Origin: Pseudoflavonifractor sp. An184
Lineage (GTDB): Bacteria; Bacillota; Clostridia; Oscillospirales; Oscillospiraceae
NCBI RefSeq assembly: GCF_002160305.1
Contig: NZ_NFKI01000017.1
Coordinates: 1 to 61,762 of the forward strand
Length of the DNA: 61,762 nucleotides
Reading direction: 5' to 3'
Shown: one piece after another, positions 1-8,226 of the stretch
Layout of the letters: the number at the start of each line of letters is the position of its first letter
How positions within the stretch are numbered: the first letter of the stretch is position 1
The notes under the pieces: generated by a model
What the model was told of the DNA's origin: nothing
Database searches by the model: none
What the model saw: the letters and a program-made list of their open reading frames with translations, nothing else
Position numbers and translations under genes: made by a program

Positions 1-570
1 CTCCACAGCCAGCCGGTTCTCTATGTGTCCCCGGCAAGCGACGTCTTCCTACTGCCAGCCGGTAGTCAAAACGAGGAGGCCAGTGAATTGTACCATCAGG
101 TGGCCATGGATGCGGACGAGGTATACAGTTATGTGGAAACGATGCAAAACGCCCCCCTGCTCCATGCCTCTGGCCTGCATGAGGACTTCCGCCTGCTGGC
201 GGACTTCGGCGGCGCGGTGCTGGCAGGCCAGGAACGAGAAAATGGCCAGGGGTATCAATTTGTAACCTGGATCTGGGACTATGACCGAACTGGAGTCAGC
301 CACGGTCACTACTATGAAGATGACTTCCAGAGCGCCAAGCAGGACTTTGCTGTCCGCTCCGGCCTGATCCCCAGAGCGCAGTTATTTACCCTGGAGGAAC
401 TCACAGAATTGTACCGCGCCGCGGAGCATTGGTTCTATGAAGGCCCGGAGCTGGACTACAAGCAGCAAAAAGCCATTCAGGAGGCCAGAACAAAAATCGA
501 GTACACCGTCCCGGATCTGCAGAGCCGGTTGGAGCAGGCCCAGAGTCAGGAACCACAAATGAATTTATAG
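1..570 (+). CDS. ICE accessory protein, C-terminal part (5' end outside window)
   Basis: The frame is open from base 1, so this is the C-terminal ~189 residues of a larger protein; the GTG at 25 has no ribosome-binding site and is not the start. I see no catalytic motif. The protein is acidic, has an aromatic-rich middle (FVTWIWDYDR) and ends in a charged helical tail. It belongs with the following block of co-directional accessory genes of clostridial ICEs. It is followed directly by a strong terminator, so it closes a transcription unit. Family not recognised; function unknown. Confidence 0.6.
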   Translation, partial: LHSQPVLYVSPASDVFLLPAGSQNEEASELYHQVAMDADEVYSYVETMQNAPLLHASGLHEDFRLLADFGGAVLAGQERENGQGYQFVTWIWDYDRTGVSHGHYYEDDFQSAKQDFAVRSGLIPRAQLFTLEELTELYRAAEHWFYEGPELDYKQQKAIQEARTKIEYTVPDLQSRLEQAQSQEPQMNL

Positions 571-587
571 ATCCTACGCTGAACAAG

Positions 588-636
588 GCGGGGGCCGTAT
601 CATCTGCCATCGGACAGAATACGGCCCCCGCTTTTT
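588..636 (+). terminator. Rho-independent terminator
   Basis: A perfect 13-bp stem (588-600 with 619-631) encloses an 18-nt loop and is followed by six T. It lies 18 bp after the stop of the first gene and separates it from the Cys-rich gene at 674. Confidence 0.88.
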
Positions 637-673
637 TGTTTTCAGAGCAGAAAAAGCAAGTGAGGTGCTCCGT

Positions 674-955
674 GTGGATCCCAAAAAACTGAACAGTTAT
701 GTCGGGGTGGTCAATCAACCGCCTCCTAAGTGGAGTAGTGTGAAGAAATGGCTGCTCCACATCAACTATGCGCCCGGCTATGCCCCGGAGCCGGAACAAA
801 AACCAGTGTGCCGGCAGTTCTCCCGCTGCGAGGGCTGCCCCTATCCCGCCCACGGTTTCCTCTGTTGGGGCGGCGAGGATGACTGTATGCGCACCAGAGT
901 AAAAAAACTGAACGAAAAGGAGTTGGAGCATGAGGATCAAAGCGGCTTTGTATAA
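674..955 (+). CDS. Small cysteine-rich protein, possible metal binder
   Basis: This 93-residue protein of unknown function has a C-terminal cluster of five cysteines, C-x5-C-x2-C then C and C (CRQFSRCEGC, GFLCWGGEDDC), which could hold zinc or an iron-sulphur cluster; that is an inference from spacing only. I chose the GTG at 674 because GTGAGG (660-665) sits at proper distance; an in-frame GTG at 665 overlaps that site. It overlaps the next gene by 26 bp, suggesting translational coupling. The long minus-strand frame across it looks like a shadow of this gene. Confidence 0.55.
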   Translation: MDPKKLNSYVGVVNQPPPKWSSVKKWLLHINYAPGYAPEPEQKPVCRQFSRCEGCPYPAHGFLCWGGEDDCMRTRVKKLNEKELEHEDQSGFV

Positions 956-2138
956 CGCTGATCACTTGGAATATGGCCTGGTCACTATCCCCTTCCCCAT
1001 CCCGCAGGATCAATACAACGACACGATCAAGATGCTGGAGGCGCTGGATATCGGAGACCCGCGGGCAAAGGATTGTATGGTGAAGGAGATCGAAGGCTGC
1101 GTTCCCAGTCTGAAATGCCTGGAGGGGCACAGAATCAATGTGGACGAGTTGGATTACCTCGTCAAGCGGTTGGACAGTTTTTCTGACGGGGAGCTGGCCC
1201 AGTTCCAAGGAATGGCAGCGAAAATGGGACTCTCCGATATGACCGACCTCATCAATTTGACCTTTTGTTGTCAGCAGGCCACGGTCATTACGGACTTTTC
1301 CGACTTGGAGCAGATTGGCCGGGATCACTACATGAACCTCCACGGCGGATGCGTCTCCACGGAGGAGCTGGAGGAACTGGATAGTATGGAGACCGCTCTG
1401 CTCCTGATCTCGGAAAATGAGGGTACCGTCACTCCCTACGGCGTCGTCTACGACAACGGGATGCAGCTCAGCCGGATCTATCAGGGAAGAAACTTCCCGG
1501 AGTATCTATATGAGGAGAGCCTGATGACTGTTTCACTGAGGTCCATCCACGACAGCGACGACAGCCGCGAGGCGGTTTGGCTGTACCTGCCCACATCAGA
1601 GCGCCAGATCGAGCGGATGCTCTGGCGGGATGGAATGGAGAGTGAGGATTTCGCAACATTGGAGATCCAAATCAACAACTTGCCTGCCGCTGTTGAAACG
1701 GCCTGTCCCTTGGAGCAGGAAAGCGTCTTTGATCTCAATGCCATGTGCGCCGCCATCTCAAAGCTGGCGCAGGCAGATCGAGCCAAATTGGAGGCTGTGG
1801 TGGCCTATGCAAATCCGGAGAGCGCGGCTGAGATTCGCCGCCTGGCGGAGAATCTGGACCTGTTCGATTTCGTCCCCAATGTCCATACGCCAGGTGAGTA
1901 CGGCAGATATATGATCCAGGACTCCGGCCATTTCGACTACGACAGCAATCTGGACGCCTTTTATGACTATGAGAAGTACGGCCAGCAACGCATCCAGCAA
2001 GAACAGGGAATCTTCACAGAGCGGGGCTACATTGCCTATCAGGGAACTTTGTCACTGGATGAGCTGATGCGGAAGGAGCCCGCAGAACAATACCAGCGAG
2101 AGCAGGATGAGTCCATGGGGATGGGGGGACTCTCCTGA
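930..2138 (+). CDS. ArdA-like antirestriction protein, copy 1
   Basis: A 402-residue acidic protein resembling the extended ArdA-type antirestriction proteins of clostridial ICEs. ArdA proteins are acidic DNA mimics that block type I restriction enzymes. Seen here: strong acidity, an N-terminal segment giving parameters of the form PIPQDQYNDTIKMLEALDIGD, a middle domain with LINLTFCCQQ and a C-terminal domain ending SMGMGGLS. Copies at 5512 and 6759 share the layout (N-terminal region, LPA/LPTS segment, alpha-helical EV/ATLEIQINNLP segment, YDYCP/FDFVP near the C-terminus). The stop overlaps the next start by one base. Family assignment is from recall of the layout, so moderate. Confidence 0.5.
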   Translation: MRIKAALYNADHLEYGLVTIPFPIPQDQYNDTIKMLEALDIGDPRAKDCMVKEIEGCVPSLKCLEGHRINVDELDYLVKRLDSFSDGELAQFQGMAAKMGLSDMTDLINLTFCCQQATVITDFSDLEQIGRDHYMNLHGGCVSTEELEELDSMETALLLISENEGTVTPYGVVYDNGMQLSRIYQGRNFPEYLYEESLMTVSLRSIHDSDDSREAVWLYLPTSERQIERMLWRDGMESEDFATLEIQINNLPAAVETACPLEQESVFDLNAMCAAISKLAQADRAKLEAVVAYANPESAAEIRRLAENLDLFDFVPNVHTPGEYGRYMIQDSGHFDYDSNLDAFYDYEKYGQQRIQQEQGIFTERGYIAYQGTLSLDELMRKEPAEQYQREQDESMGMGGLS

Positions 2139-2875
2139 TGCGGAAGGAAACCGATCTTGCCAGGGTGAAGATGATCGCTCATGTACTCTTGGATATGCCA
2201 ATCGCAGAAACTTCATTTTCACCAGCTATCGTCAGCCACCCGTTTACAAGTACCGGGGTTACCGCTGCTCAAAATGAGGATGGCAATATCACTGTTGTCG
2301 ACTTGCTCCACAACAAAGAAGACTATGCCAAATGGAAGGAGATGGTGGGCAAACAGATCGACAGTGCTGAAAACGCCTGTCAGGTATTTTTCCTCCTTAA
2401 CAAGCCCTATTATCTGACTTTTCTCAAATTTTCTGCCCCAGTCCTCTCACAGGAGAATCTGGGCCAATTGCTGGCTCATGCGTGGATTTTGGAGGAGTGC
2501 CCAAACCAAGACCGCAATGTGAGCAAAAGAGAACTGTTGGCTCTATTCCATTCTGTCCCGCCGGAACTTCTGATGGACGAGGAGGAGTACGCAGTTTATC
2601 AGTCGCTGGAGGATCCTGTGACCGTCTACCGCGGTGTGACTTCCTATAATGCCAAAAACATCAAAGCACTGTCCTGGACGTTGGACCGGGATACGGCGGA
2701 GTGGTTTGCCCACCGCTTTGGTGAGGAGGGCACCGTCTATGAGGCTCAGATTTCAAAGGAACACATTCTTGCCTTTTTCAACGGCAGGAATGAATCAGAA
2801 GTCGTAGTGGATCCCAAATACCTGGAGCAGATCATGGAGTCACCGGAGCCAGAGATAGGGATACGGATGACCTGA
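2138..2875 (+). CDS. Predicted ADP-ribosyltransferase-fold protein
   Basis: This 245-residue protein starts on the last base of the upstream ArdA-like stop and is co-transcribed with it. Its C-terminal third carries what looks like an R-S-E-type ADP-ribosyltransferase (ART) signature in the right order: YRG with Arg165, then SWT (179-181) preceding an amphipathic helix, then ESE (219-221) followed by VVVDP, the ExE motif of arginine-type ARTs. The N-terminal ~150 residues match nothing I recognise and could be a targeting or inhibitory domain. There is no signal peptide, so it would act in the cytoplasm. Position among antirestriction genes suggests modification of a host protein on entry. 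The fold is inferred from motifs, not from a search. Confidence 0.55.
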   Translation: MRKETDLARVKMIAHVLLDMPIAETSFSPAIVSHPFTSTGVTAAQNEDGNITVVDLLHNKEDYAKWKEMVGKQIDSAENACQVFFLLNKPYYLTFLKFSAPVLSQENLGQLLAHAWILEECPNQDRNVSKRELLALFHSVPPELLMDEEEYAVYQSLEDPVTVYRGVTSYNAKNIKALSWTLDRDTAEWFAHRFGEEGTVYEAQISKEHILAFFNGRNESEVVVDPKYLEQIMESPEPEIGIRMT

Positions 2876-2957
2876 ATTTTCTCCACGATTTGTAGTAGAC
2901 TTTCATCACAAGTTGTGGTATTGGTTGTGTTCAAAAAACAGAAACGAGGTGATCGAA

Positions 2958-3992
2958 GTGAAAAAACAAAGTAGTTTCCAACAGACGCCCCCCTTTGACC
3001 TGCGGCCTGCTTCCGTTGAGGAGGCGGGCCTTTTCTATTCCAACGATGAGCGGGACGAGGCACTGGGCACAGTGGGCCACCTCCGCATGGACTTCGGCTC
3101 CGGCGGGAAGGGCTTCTATCACACCTGGTGGCCCCACAACGGTGACCACTTTAACACTCCGGAATTCAAGGAGGCCCTGCAGGAATTTGTGGATGCCATG
3201 CGGCAAAGCGGTCCACTGAAGAACTTGGCGGCCATGAACACCTATTGCTGGCACAACGGAGGTGAGATCTCAGAAAACGACCGCGTCTACGGGTTTGTTG
3301 CGGAGACAGAACATTACCGATTTTGCCTGCGGTGTACCCCAAGACCAGGGGATTATCAAGGGTATCTGTATTGCTACGACCTGCGCCAGCAGGAGATGGC
3401 CAGGCAGGAGAAACTGGTGGGCCGAGTGACCTATGCCAGCGGCGAGCAGCAGGAATTTTGTGATCCCCAGCGGTATCTCCAGACTATTCGAGAAGAACTG
3501 CCCTACCGAAACACCACCGGCTTCCGGTACGAGACCCTGACAGACGATCCAGCGGTGAAAAAAGCGGTAGACGACATTCTTCTGGATGTTGCCGGCGAGG
3601 AGAACCCCCGTCGCACCTGCAACTATGGTCTCACTGAGGCCGGAAAGCAGGCCCTGCGGGATGCTGCGGACCCCAGCAAGCCTCACACCTATTCCTGGTT
3701 CGTGATGACTGACTGCAACACTTCGAAGGAGCAGATCCACAGGGCTTTGACACTGGATGGGGCGATACAGCTCTACCAAGACAGCGACCGGCCTGAGAAA
3801 AGGCTGGGCGTCACCAAGGACGAGATCGCCACGGTGGACTTGGTGTGCTTTCTGGATGAAGAGCAGGTATTCTTTGAAGACTACCGTAAGCTGGAGAGTT
3901 TTCGGAATGATCCGGTGATCGCCGACGCAGTAGAAACGCTCCATCAGGAGCTGGACGGTCCGGAGGCAGGCCTCGAGATGGGAGGACTTTAA
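2958..3992 (+). CDS. Conserved ICE accessory protein, unknown function
   Basis: A 344-residue protein. I chose GTG 2958, placed 4 bases after GAGGTGAT (2946-2953); the open frame extends upstream to 2913 without a ribosome-binding site. The N-terminal ~140 residues are rich in aromatic residues (FYHTWWP, YCWHNGG, CLRCTPRPGDY); the C-terminal ~90 residues (from HTYSWFVMTDCN to TLHQEL) look like a separate module, with a pattern common in large ICE accessory proteins. No catalytic residues are evident. The stop overlaps the next ATG by one base. Function unknown. Confidence 0.6.
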   Translation: MKKQSSFQQTPPFDLRPASVEEAGLFYSNDERDEALGTVGHLRMDFGSGGKGFYHTWWPHNGDHFNTPEFKEALQEFVDAMRQSGPLKNLAAMNTYCWHNGGEISENDRVYGFVAETEHYRFCLRCTPRPGDYQGYLYCYDLRQQEMARQEKLVGRVTYASGEQQEFCDPQRYLQTIREELPYRNTTGFRYETLTDDPAVKKAVDDILLDVAGEENPRRTCNYGLTEAGKQALRDAADPSKPHTYSWFVMTDCNTSKEQIHRALTLDGAIQLYQDSDRPEKRLGVTKDEIATVDLVCFLDEEQVFFEDYRKLESFRNDPVIADAVETLHQELDGPEAGLEMGGL

Positions 3993-4510
3993 TGGGAACA
4001 CGCAGCTATATCGCAAGGCAAATTGGAGATGACCAGTACCTCACGATATACTGTCAGCTCAACGGATACCCGGAAGATACCGGCGCGACCCTTGTAAAAC
4101 ACTATGATACATCGGAGAAAGTAAACGCTTTATTGGCTTTGGGAGATCTGTACTATCTTCGAGAAAAACTCTCTCCTGACCCCGGACGCCACGATTTCAT
4201 TGCTCCACAGCCAGGAGTGACGTTGGCCTATCGGAGAGATGGGGACTGTCCCGGCTGGGAGGCCACTATAAAAACCTTCGAGGAACTGTACGATGCGGCA
4301 GATTGGGCTGGGATCGAATACATCTATATCTATGATACGAATGGACAATGGCTCTACTTACCGACCGGGAATCAAGAGGCCGTCCTCCGCAGCCTAAAGG
4401 AGGACTTGGAGAACGACACGGTCCAATACAGTGAACCGCCTGATCTGGAGGATCTGCTCGGTGAGGACTGGGATGAGGAGCAGGAGGACGGCCCATCCAT
4501 AGAGATGTGA
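3992..4510 (+). CDS. Conserved ICE/phage hypothetical protein (MGTRSYI family)
   Basis: A 172-residue protein beginning MGTRSYIARQ, a start I recognise from a family of small ICE and phage proteins that lacks an assigned function. It has an acidic C-terminus (EDWDEEQEDG) and no membrane segment. It overlaps the previous gene by one base (TAATG), so it is translationally coupled. Nothing points to an enzymatic role. Confidence 0.6.
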   Translation: MGTRSYIARQIGDDQYLTIYCQLNGYPEDTGATLVKHYDTSEKVNALLALGDLYYLREKLSPDPGRHDFIAPQPGVTLAYRRDGDCPGWEATIKTFEELYDAADWAGIEYIYIYDTNGQWLYLPTGNQEAVLRSLKEDLENDTVQYSEPPDLEDLLGEDWDEEQEDGPSIEM

Positions 4511-4541
4511 GTGATCTACGAAAGAGCAAAGGAGGCAGAAT

Positions 4542-5519
4542 ATGCGGACGATATCAAAAGAATGGCTGGCATTCCTGCGGGAACAGTTCCCACGTGGGAG
4601 CCAAGTTATATGCTGGGAGCTGGATGACCCAGAACACATATCTACTGGGACGCTGGAACAGATCGATGAAGAAGGACGGTTCCACACGCGCATGGGGGAT
4701 GGGGCCATTCGAAAACTGGCGTTGGGAGAGGAACAATTCTCTGTCCAGCCGCCGGAGCCAACCCTGCTCAAACTCTATATGCCCCTGACCGCCGATTTCT
4801 ATGGGCGGGACGAGTGGGGCGATATAGACGAGACGGGTGAGGAATGGGACGGCCGGACGCTGCTGGACTACGAGGATCAGATCCAGGGTGCCCTGGTCAG
4901 AAACCGGATGCCGGAGGAGAAAGAGCGGGGCGTTATGCGCTGGTACGATAAACAGGACAGCCTGAATATCAAGGTACGATCCGCGGAGTTCACTGCGGAG
5001 GAGCGAAGCGGCCAACTCTGGGGCGTGGCGGAGTGCCGGGTAGTTGGAGAACTCTCCCCGGAGGAACTTTCCACTTTAAAGGAGTACCTCACCGGCCAGG
5101 CATCGGATGGCTGGGGAGAGGGCATGGATCTGGAACAAATCCGTGTGGACGGCGGTGAATTGTACATCCATCTGTGGAACAGCGAGAACTGGAGTATCCA
5201 GACGGAGCAGGAGCGGTTCGCCCCCAAGGTTGCCGAGGGCCTGCCGGCGGAGTGTTTCTCCACCCTACAGACAACCGGCCAGCTCATTTGCATCCGGCGG
5301 GGCGAGTCCGGCTACTATCCCTCCCAGTGGGATACCGGAGACAAGGAGCGCAACGTGGAGCTGGCGGATGAGCTGAATGAGCGGTTAGGCGTCACCCCCG
5401 CCCAGCGGCAGGCCATGGAGATCGGAAGCATGGCGGGCTGGGATGTTCCTGGGGCGGATCCTGCCAATTATGAAATTCAGAGAGAGGAACAGACAGAGGG
5501 AGGGATGACCCTTGGATAA
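4542..5519 (+). CDS. DUF4314-type ICE protein
   Basis: A 325-residue acidic protein. The N-terminal ~65 residues fit the DUF4314 pattern: a Phe-Pro-Arg-Gly turn, ELDDPEHISTGTLEQIDEEG, then a second strand set, a small beta-barrel found in many clostridial mobile elements. The rest (residues 75-310) is a larger domain of unknown role with a Trp-rich centre. A clear AAAGGAGG lies just upstream of ATG 4542. The end overlaps the TTG start of the next gene by 8 bp, so the pair is probably one operon. Confidence 0.6.
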   Translation: MRTISKEWLAFLREQFPRGSQVICWELDDPEHISTGTLEQIDEEGRFHTRMGDGAIRKLALGEEQFSVQPPEPTLLKLYMPLTADFYGRDEWGDIDETGEEWDGRTLLDYEDQIQGALVRNRMPEEKERGVMRWYDKQDSLNIKVRSAEFTAEERSGQLWGVAECRVVGELSPEELSTLKEYLTGQASDGWGEGMDLEQIRVDGGELYIHLWNSENWSIQTEQERFAPKVAEGLPAECFSTLQTTGQLICIRRGESGYYPSQWDTGDKERNVELADELNERLGVTPAQRQAMEIGSMAGWDVPGADPANYEIQREEQTEGGMTLG

Positions 5520-6762
5520 GAAGATCTTCGAGGTGGAGATCAGCAGCGGCGGGCCCGAAAGCTATAAGACCTCCGCAGTGCTGACGATGCCGTGTACCCA
5601 GGCGGAGCTTTGTGACGCGCTCCAGAAGGCCCGTGTCCAGGACGTCAAAACTTGCCGCAATGAGCTGACCAGGATCCGCTATCCTGGTATCACAGCGGAT
5701 ATGATCGGTCGGAATGTGGATCTGCTGGAGTTGAACCTGCTGGCCCTCCGGCTGACCATGCTGGGTGAGGATGACCGGATGGGGCTGGACGGCCTGCTCC
5801 AGATCGAGAAGGAAAACCACACTGCTCCCTTTCCCCTCTCCCGCTTCATCAACCTGACCTTCAATGCGGATATCTGCCTTCTGGCGCCCCAAGTCTCCGA
5901 CACGCAGGAACTTGGGGCGCTTTTGTATGAGGGTGAGATGCTCTCGGAGGAGGCCATGGCCCTGGTGGATACCATGGAGGAGGACAGCAGCTTTCGGGAG
6001 AGGTTGCTGGAGCTGCTGGGGGAACAGCACCAGGAGGAGCACAGCGGTGTGTTCACCAGCCGGGGCTACGCGGAGCCTGGCAGTGACTTCAAAGAGGTAT
6101 ATCGGAAGGGCGAGATGTTCTGCTTTGCCCGCCCCAGCGCCCCGGTGGTGCTGGAGGTACGCAAGGGATTTTTTGACGATCCCAGCTATGATAACGATAA
6201 GACCACTATCCTGAACCTCCCCGCTTCAGACGCCGACATCTGGCGGGCAGTGGGAGAGGTAGACGCGGCCTCGCTGGACGAGTGCGCCTTCCGCTGTATC
6301 GACTGTGAGATCCCCTCTCTGCGAGATGCGGTCGATGACGCCATCGAACAGGAGAGCGGCATCGGCATGGCAAGCGAATTCGCAACAAACCTGGCGCAGA
6401 AAAAGCAGAGCTGGCATGAGGCGGACTGGGTCAAGTACAAGGCTCTGCTGTCTGTGGCCGGGCACCCCCACCTGCAGGATGCCATCCAGCTGATGCACGG
6501 TCTGGATGCTTATGAACTACGACCGGATGTGGCGGCGACCTGGGACTATGCGGAGCTGATCCTGCGGGAGAAGTATCCGGATCTGCCGGAGGAACTGTTC
6601 CAGACCGGACAGGCCGCCCGGGTTGGACAGCGGATGCTGGAGGAGAACCATGCGTCTATTACGGACTATGGACTGCTTCGACGGAAGGATAGCGGCCAGC
6701 TGCCAGTATTTCGGAAGGAGCAAAAGGAAGCCCCCGCCTGGGGCGGAATGGAGATGGCATGA
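5512..6762 (+). CDS. ArdA-like antirestriction protein, copy 2
   Basis: A 416-residue acidic protein, second of three related proteins in this block. It starts with TTG at 5512 after GGAGGGATGA. A repeated core can be picked out twice, near residues 1-140 and 200-320 (LTMPCTQAELCDAL... and LNLPASDADIWRAV...), as expected for tandem ArdA-like domains. The RFINLTFNAD segment parallels LINLTFCCQQ in copy 1. The C-terminus ends GGMEMA, like the MGGLS, MEMG and MGGMTMK tails of other genes in this element. The likely role is inhibition of host restriction; confidence is moderate. Confidence 0.5.
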   Translation: MDKKIFEVEISSGGPESYKTSAVLTMPCTQAELCDALQKARVQDVKTCRNELTRIRYPGITADMIGRNVDLLELNLLALRLTMLGEDDRMGLDGLLQIEKENHTAPFPLSRFINLTFNADICLLAPQVSDTQELGALLYEGEMLSEEAMALVDTMEEDSSFRERLLELLGEQHQEEHSGVFTSRGYAEPGSDFKEVYRKGEMFCFARPSAPVVLEVRKGFFDDPSYDNDKTTILNLPASDADIWRAVGEVDAASLDECAFRCIDCEIPSLRDAVDDAIEQESGIGMASEFATNLAQKKQSWHEADWVKYKALLSVAGHPHLQDAIQLMHGLDAYELRPDVAATWDYAELILREKYPDLPEELFQTGQAARVGQRMLEENHASITDYGLLRRKDSGQLPVFRKEQKEAPAWGGMEMA

Positions 6763-7820
6763 TGGAAAGTAAAAGTATGGAGCGCCAGTGGATCTTGAAC
6801 CGGCTGGAAACTCTGTCGGTAAAGGAACAGACCCAGCTGGCAGCAGCCATCATCTCCAGGGGCCAGCTGAAGGCGTTATCTGAAAAGGCTGGCGATGAGC
6901 GAGAGCTGGCGGTTCGGAAGATGGATCCAAATACGGCAAGGGATGCCGTCAACCTCCTGCTGGCCCTCCCGGACTACGAGGTGATCTGCCCGGCGGGGAG
7001 CTACGAACAGCTGGGGGAATACTACCTGCGATACGAAGCCGGTCAGCCTGACCTCATCCCCTATGCCAATCTGGAGCAGATCGGGTGGAACTATGAGGAC
7101 AGCCACTTGGGAATCTTCGTGGGGGACTGTTTCGTGGTGCTCCCCAGGCAAGAGCCCAAGCAGTTCTATGACGGCTCCAATCTGGACAGGCTGCCAGACA
7201 CTGACTGGAGCCTGCGGCTGAAACTGGCCTCCCCCGCCGTGCCGGAGGGCGTCTGGCTGTGCCTGCCGGACAGCACCATCGACGAGAAGGGGCGGATGGA
7301 CGAAATCCGGCTGGCCCTGCGGGAACTGCAGGTTCAGACACTTCAGGAGTGCAGCCTTCTGGATGTGCGGTGCTCCCTTCCGGAACTGTCCATCGGTCTG
7401 GACGAGTATCAGGATCTGGCAGATCTGATCTACGATGGAAATGACCTGGGATATGTGCTCCAGGAGCAGGGCCAGGGAGAGCAACACTTTCTGGAAAAAT
7501 TCCGGGCGGCGCTGGAGTATGAGCACTGTCACGACTTAAAACTGGCGCTGGACATCGCGTCGAACTTGAACTGCTATGACTACTGCCCGACAACCGAGAC
7601 AGGACGGTTTGGAGAGGAGGTGTTGCAGAAACAGGGTGATACGATGTTCCGGGACCCTGTTCTGCAAGGGAGCATTGACTTGAAAGTGTATGGGGAGGCC
7701 CAGTTGGAGCAGCAGGGCTACCTCCTGAATACCGCTGAGACCGGATACATCCGCCGCAACGAACAGGAGTTCCACCATGAGCGCACGGAGCCACAGCCAG
7801 AGTTTGACATGACCATGTAA
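6759..7820 (+). CDS. ArdA-like antirestriction protein, copy 3
   Basis: A 353-residue acidic protein starting at ATGA 6759, a 4-bp overlap with the preceding stop. It has LCLPDSTIDEKGRMDEIRLAL (residues ~167-187) and a following helical domain ending NCYDYCPTTETGRFGEE, parallel to FDFVPNVHTPGEYGR in copy 1. The first ~60 residues are instead a basic helical stretch (LSVKEQTQLAAAI), not seen in the other copies. A strong terminator follows, so it ends the accessory operon. Antirestriction is the likely role by family; not proven. Confidence 0.5.
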   Translation: MMESKSMERQWILNRLETLSVKEQTQLAAAIISRGQLKALSEKAGDERELAVRKMDPNTARDAVNLLLALPDYEVICPAGSYEQLGEYYLRYEAGQPDLIPYANLEQIGWNYEDSHLGIFVGDCFVVLPRQEPKQFYDGSNLDRLPDTDWSLRLKLASPAVPEGVWLCLPDSTIDEKGRMDEIRLALRELQVQTLQECSLLDVRCSLPELSIGLDEYQDLADLIYDGNDLGYVLQEQGQGEQHFLEKFRAALEYEHCHDLKLALDIASNLNCYDYCPTTETGRFGEEVLQKQGDTMFRDPVLQGSIDLKVYGEAQLEQQGYLLNTAETGYIRRNEQEFHHERTEPQPEFDMTM

Positions 7821-7835
7821 TCAGTCAAATTAGAC

Positions 7836-7877
7836 AGGGGCCGTTTTCCGAAGGGGGAAACGGCCCCTCTTTTTTTG
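7836..7877 (+). terminator. Rho-independent terminator
   Basis: An 11-bp stem (7836-7846 with 7858-7868) is followed by eight T. It separates the antirestriction block from the methyltransferase operon that starts at 7918. Confidence 0.88.
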
Positions 7878-7917
7878 TGCCCTTTTTCGGAAAAACGGCT
7901 CCGGAAAGGAAACGAAA

Positions 7918-8226
7918 ATGCATGAAAAACAATTGCTGGACTATTTAAAAGGAGCCTGCCTTGGACGCGCATACCGAGTAGGGAGTGCGGAACTGGAGCG
8001 GGCGCTGGGTGTCAGCAGCACGGATCTGCGGAAGATCGTCAACCGGCTGCGGCGCCGGGGAATCCCCATTGCCAGCGACCGGAGCGGCTACTTCTATGCC
8101 CAGACTGCCGGCGAGGTCTACACTACCATCCGTCAACTTCGGAAGATGGCAAATGGTCTGGAGGCCGCTATCCGGGGGTTGGAGCAATCCCTGGATAGCT
8201 TTGGCGAGGGCGGTGATCCCCCCTGA
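7918..8226 (+). CDS. Small winged-helix DNA-binding protein
   Basis: A 102-residue protein with a helix-turn-helix/wing layout: ELERALGVSSTDLRKIVNRLRRRGIPIASDRSGYFYAQ (residues ~25-62), where VSSTDLRKIVNRLR is the recognition helix and SGYFYA the wing, then a C-terminal helix. GGAAAGGAAACGAAA precedes ATG 7918. It is first in the operon with the adenine methyltransferase, so it may regulate it; that is inference. The fold is clear, the specific family is not. Confidence 0.65.
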   Translation: MHEKQLLDYLKGACLGRAYRVGSAELERALGVSSTDLRKIVNRLRRRGIPIASDRSGYFYAQTAGEVYTTIRQLRKMANGLEAAIRGLEQSLDSFGEGGDPP

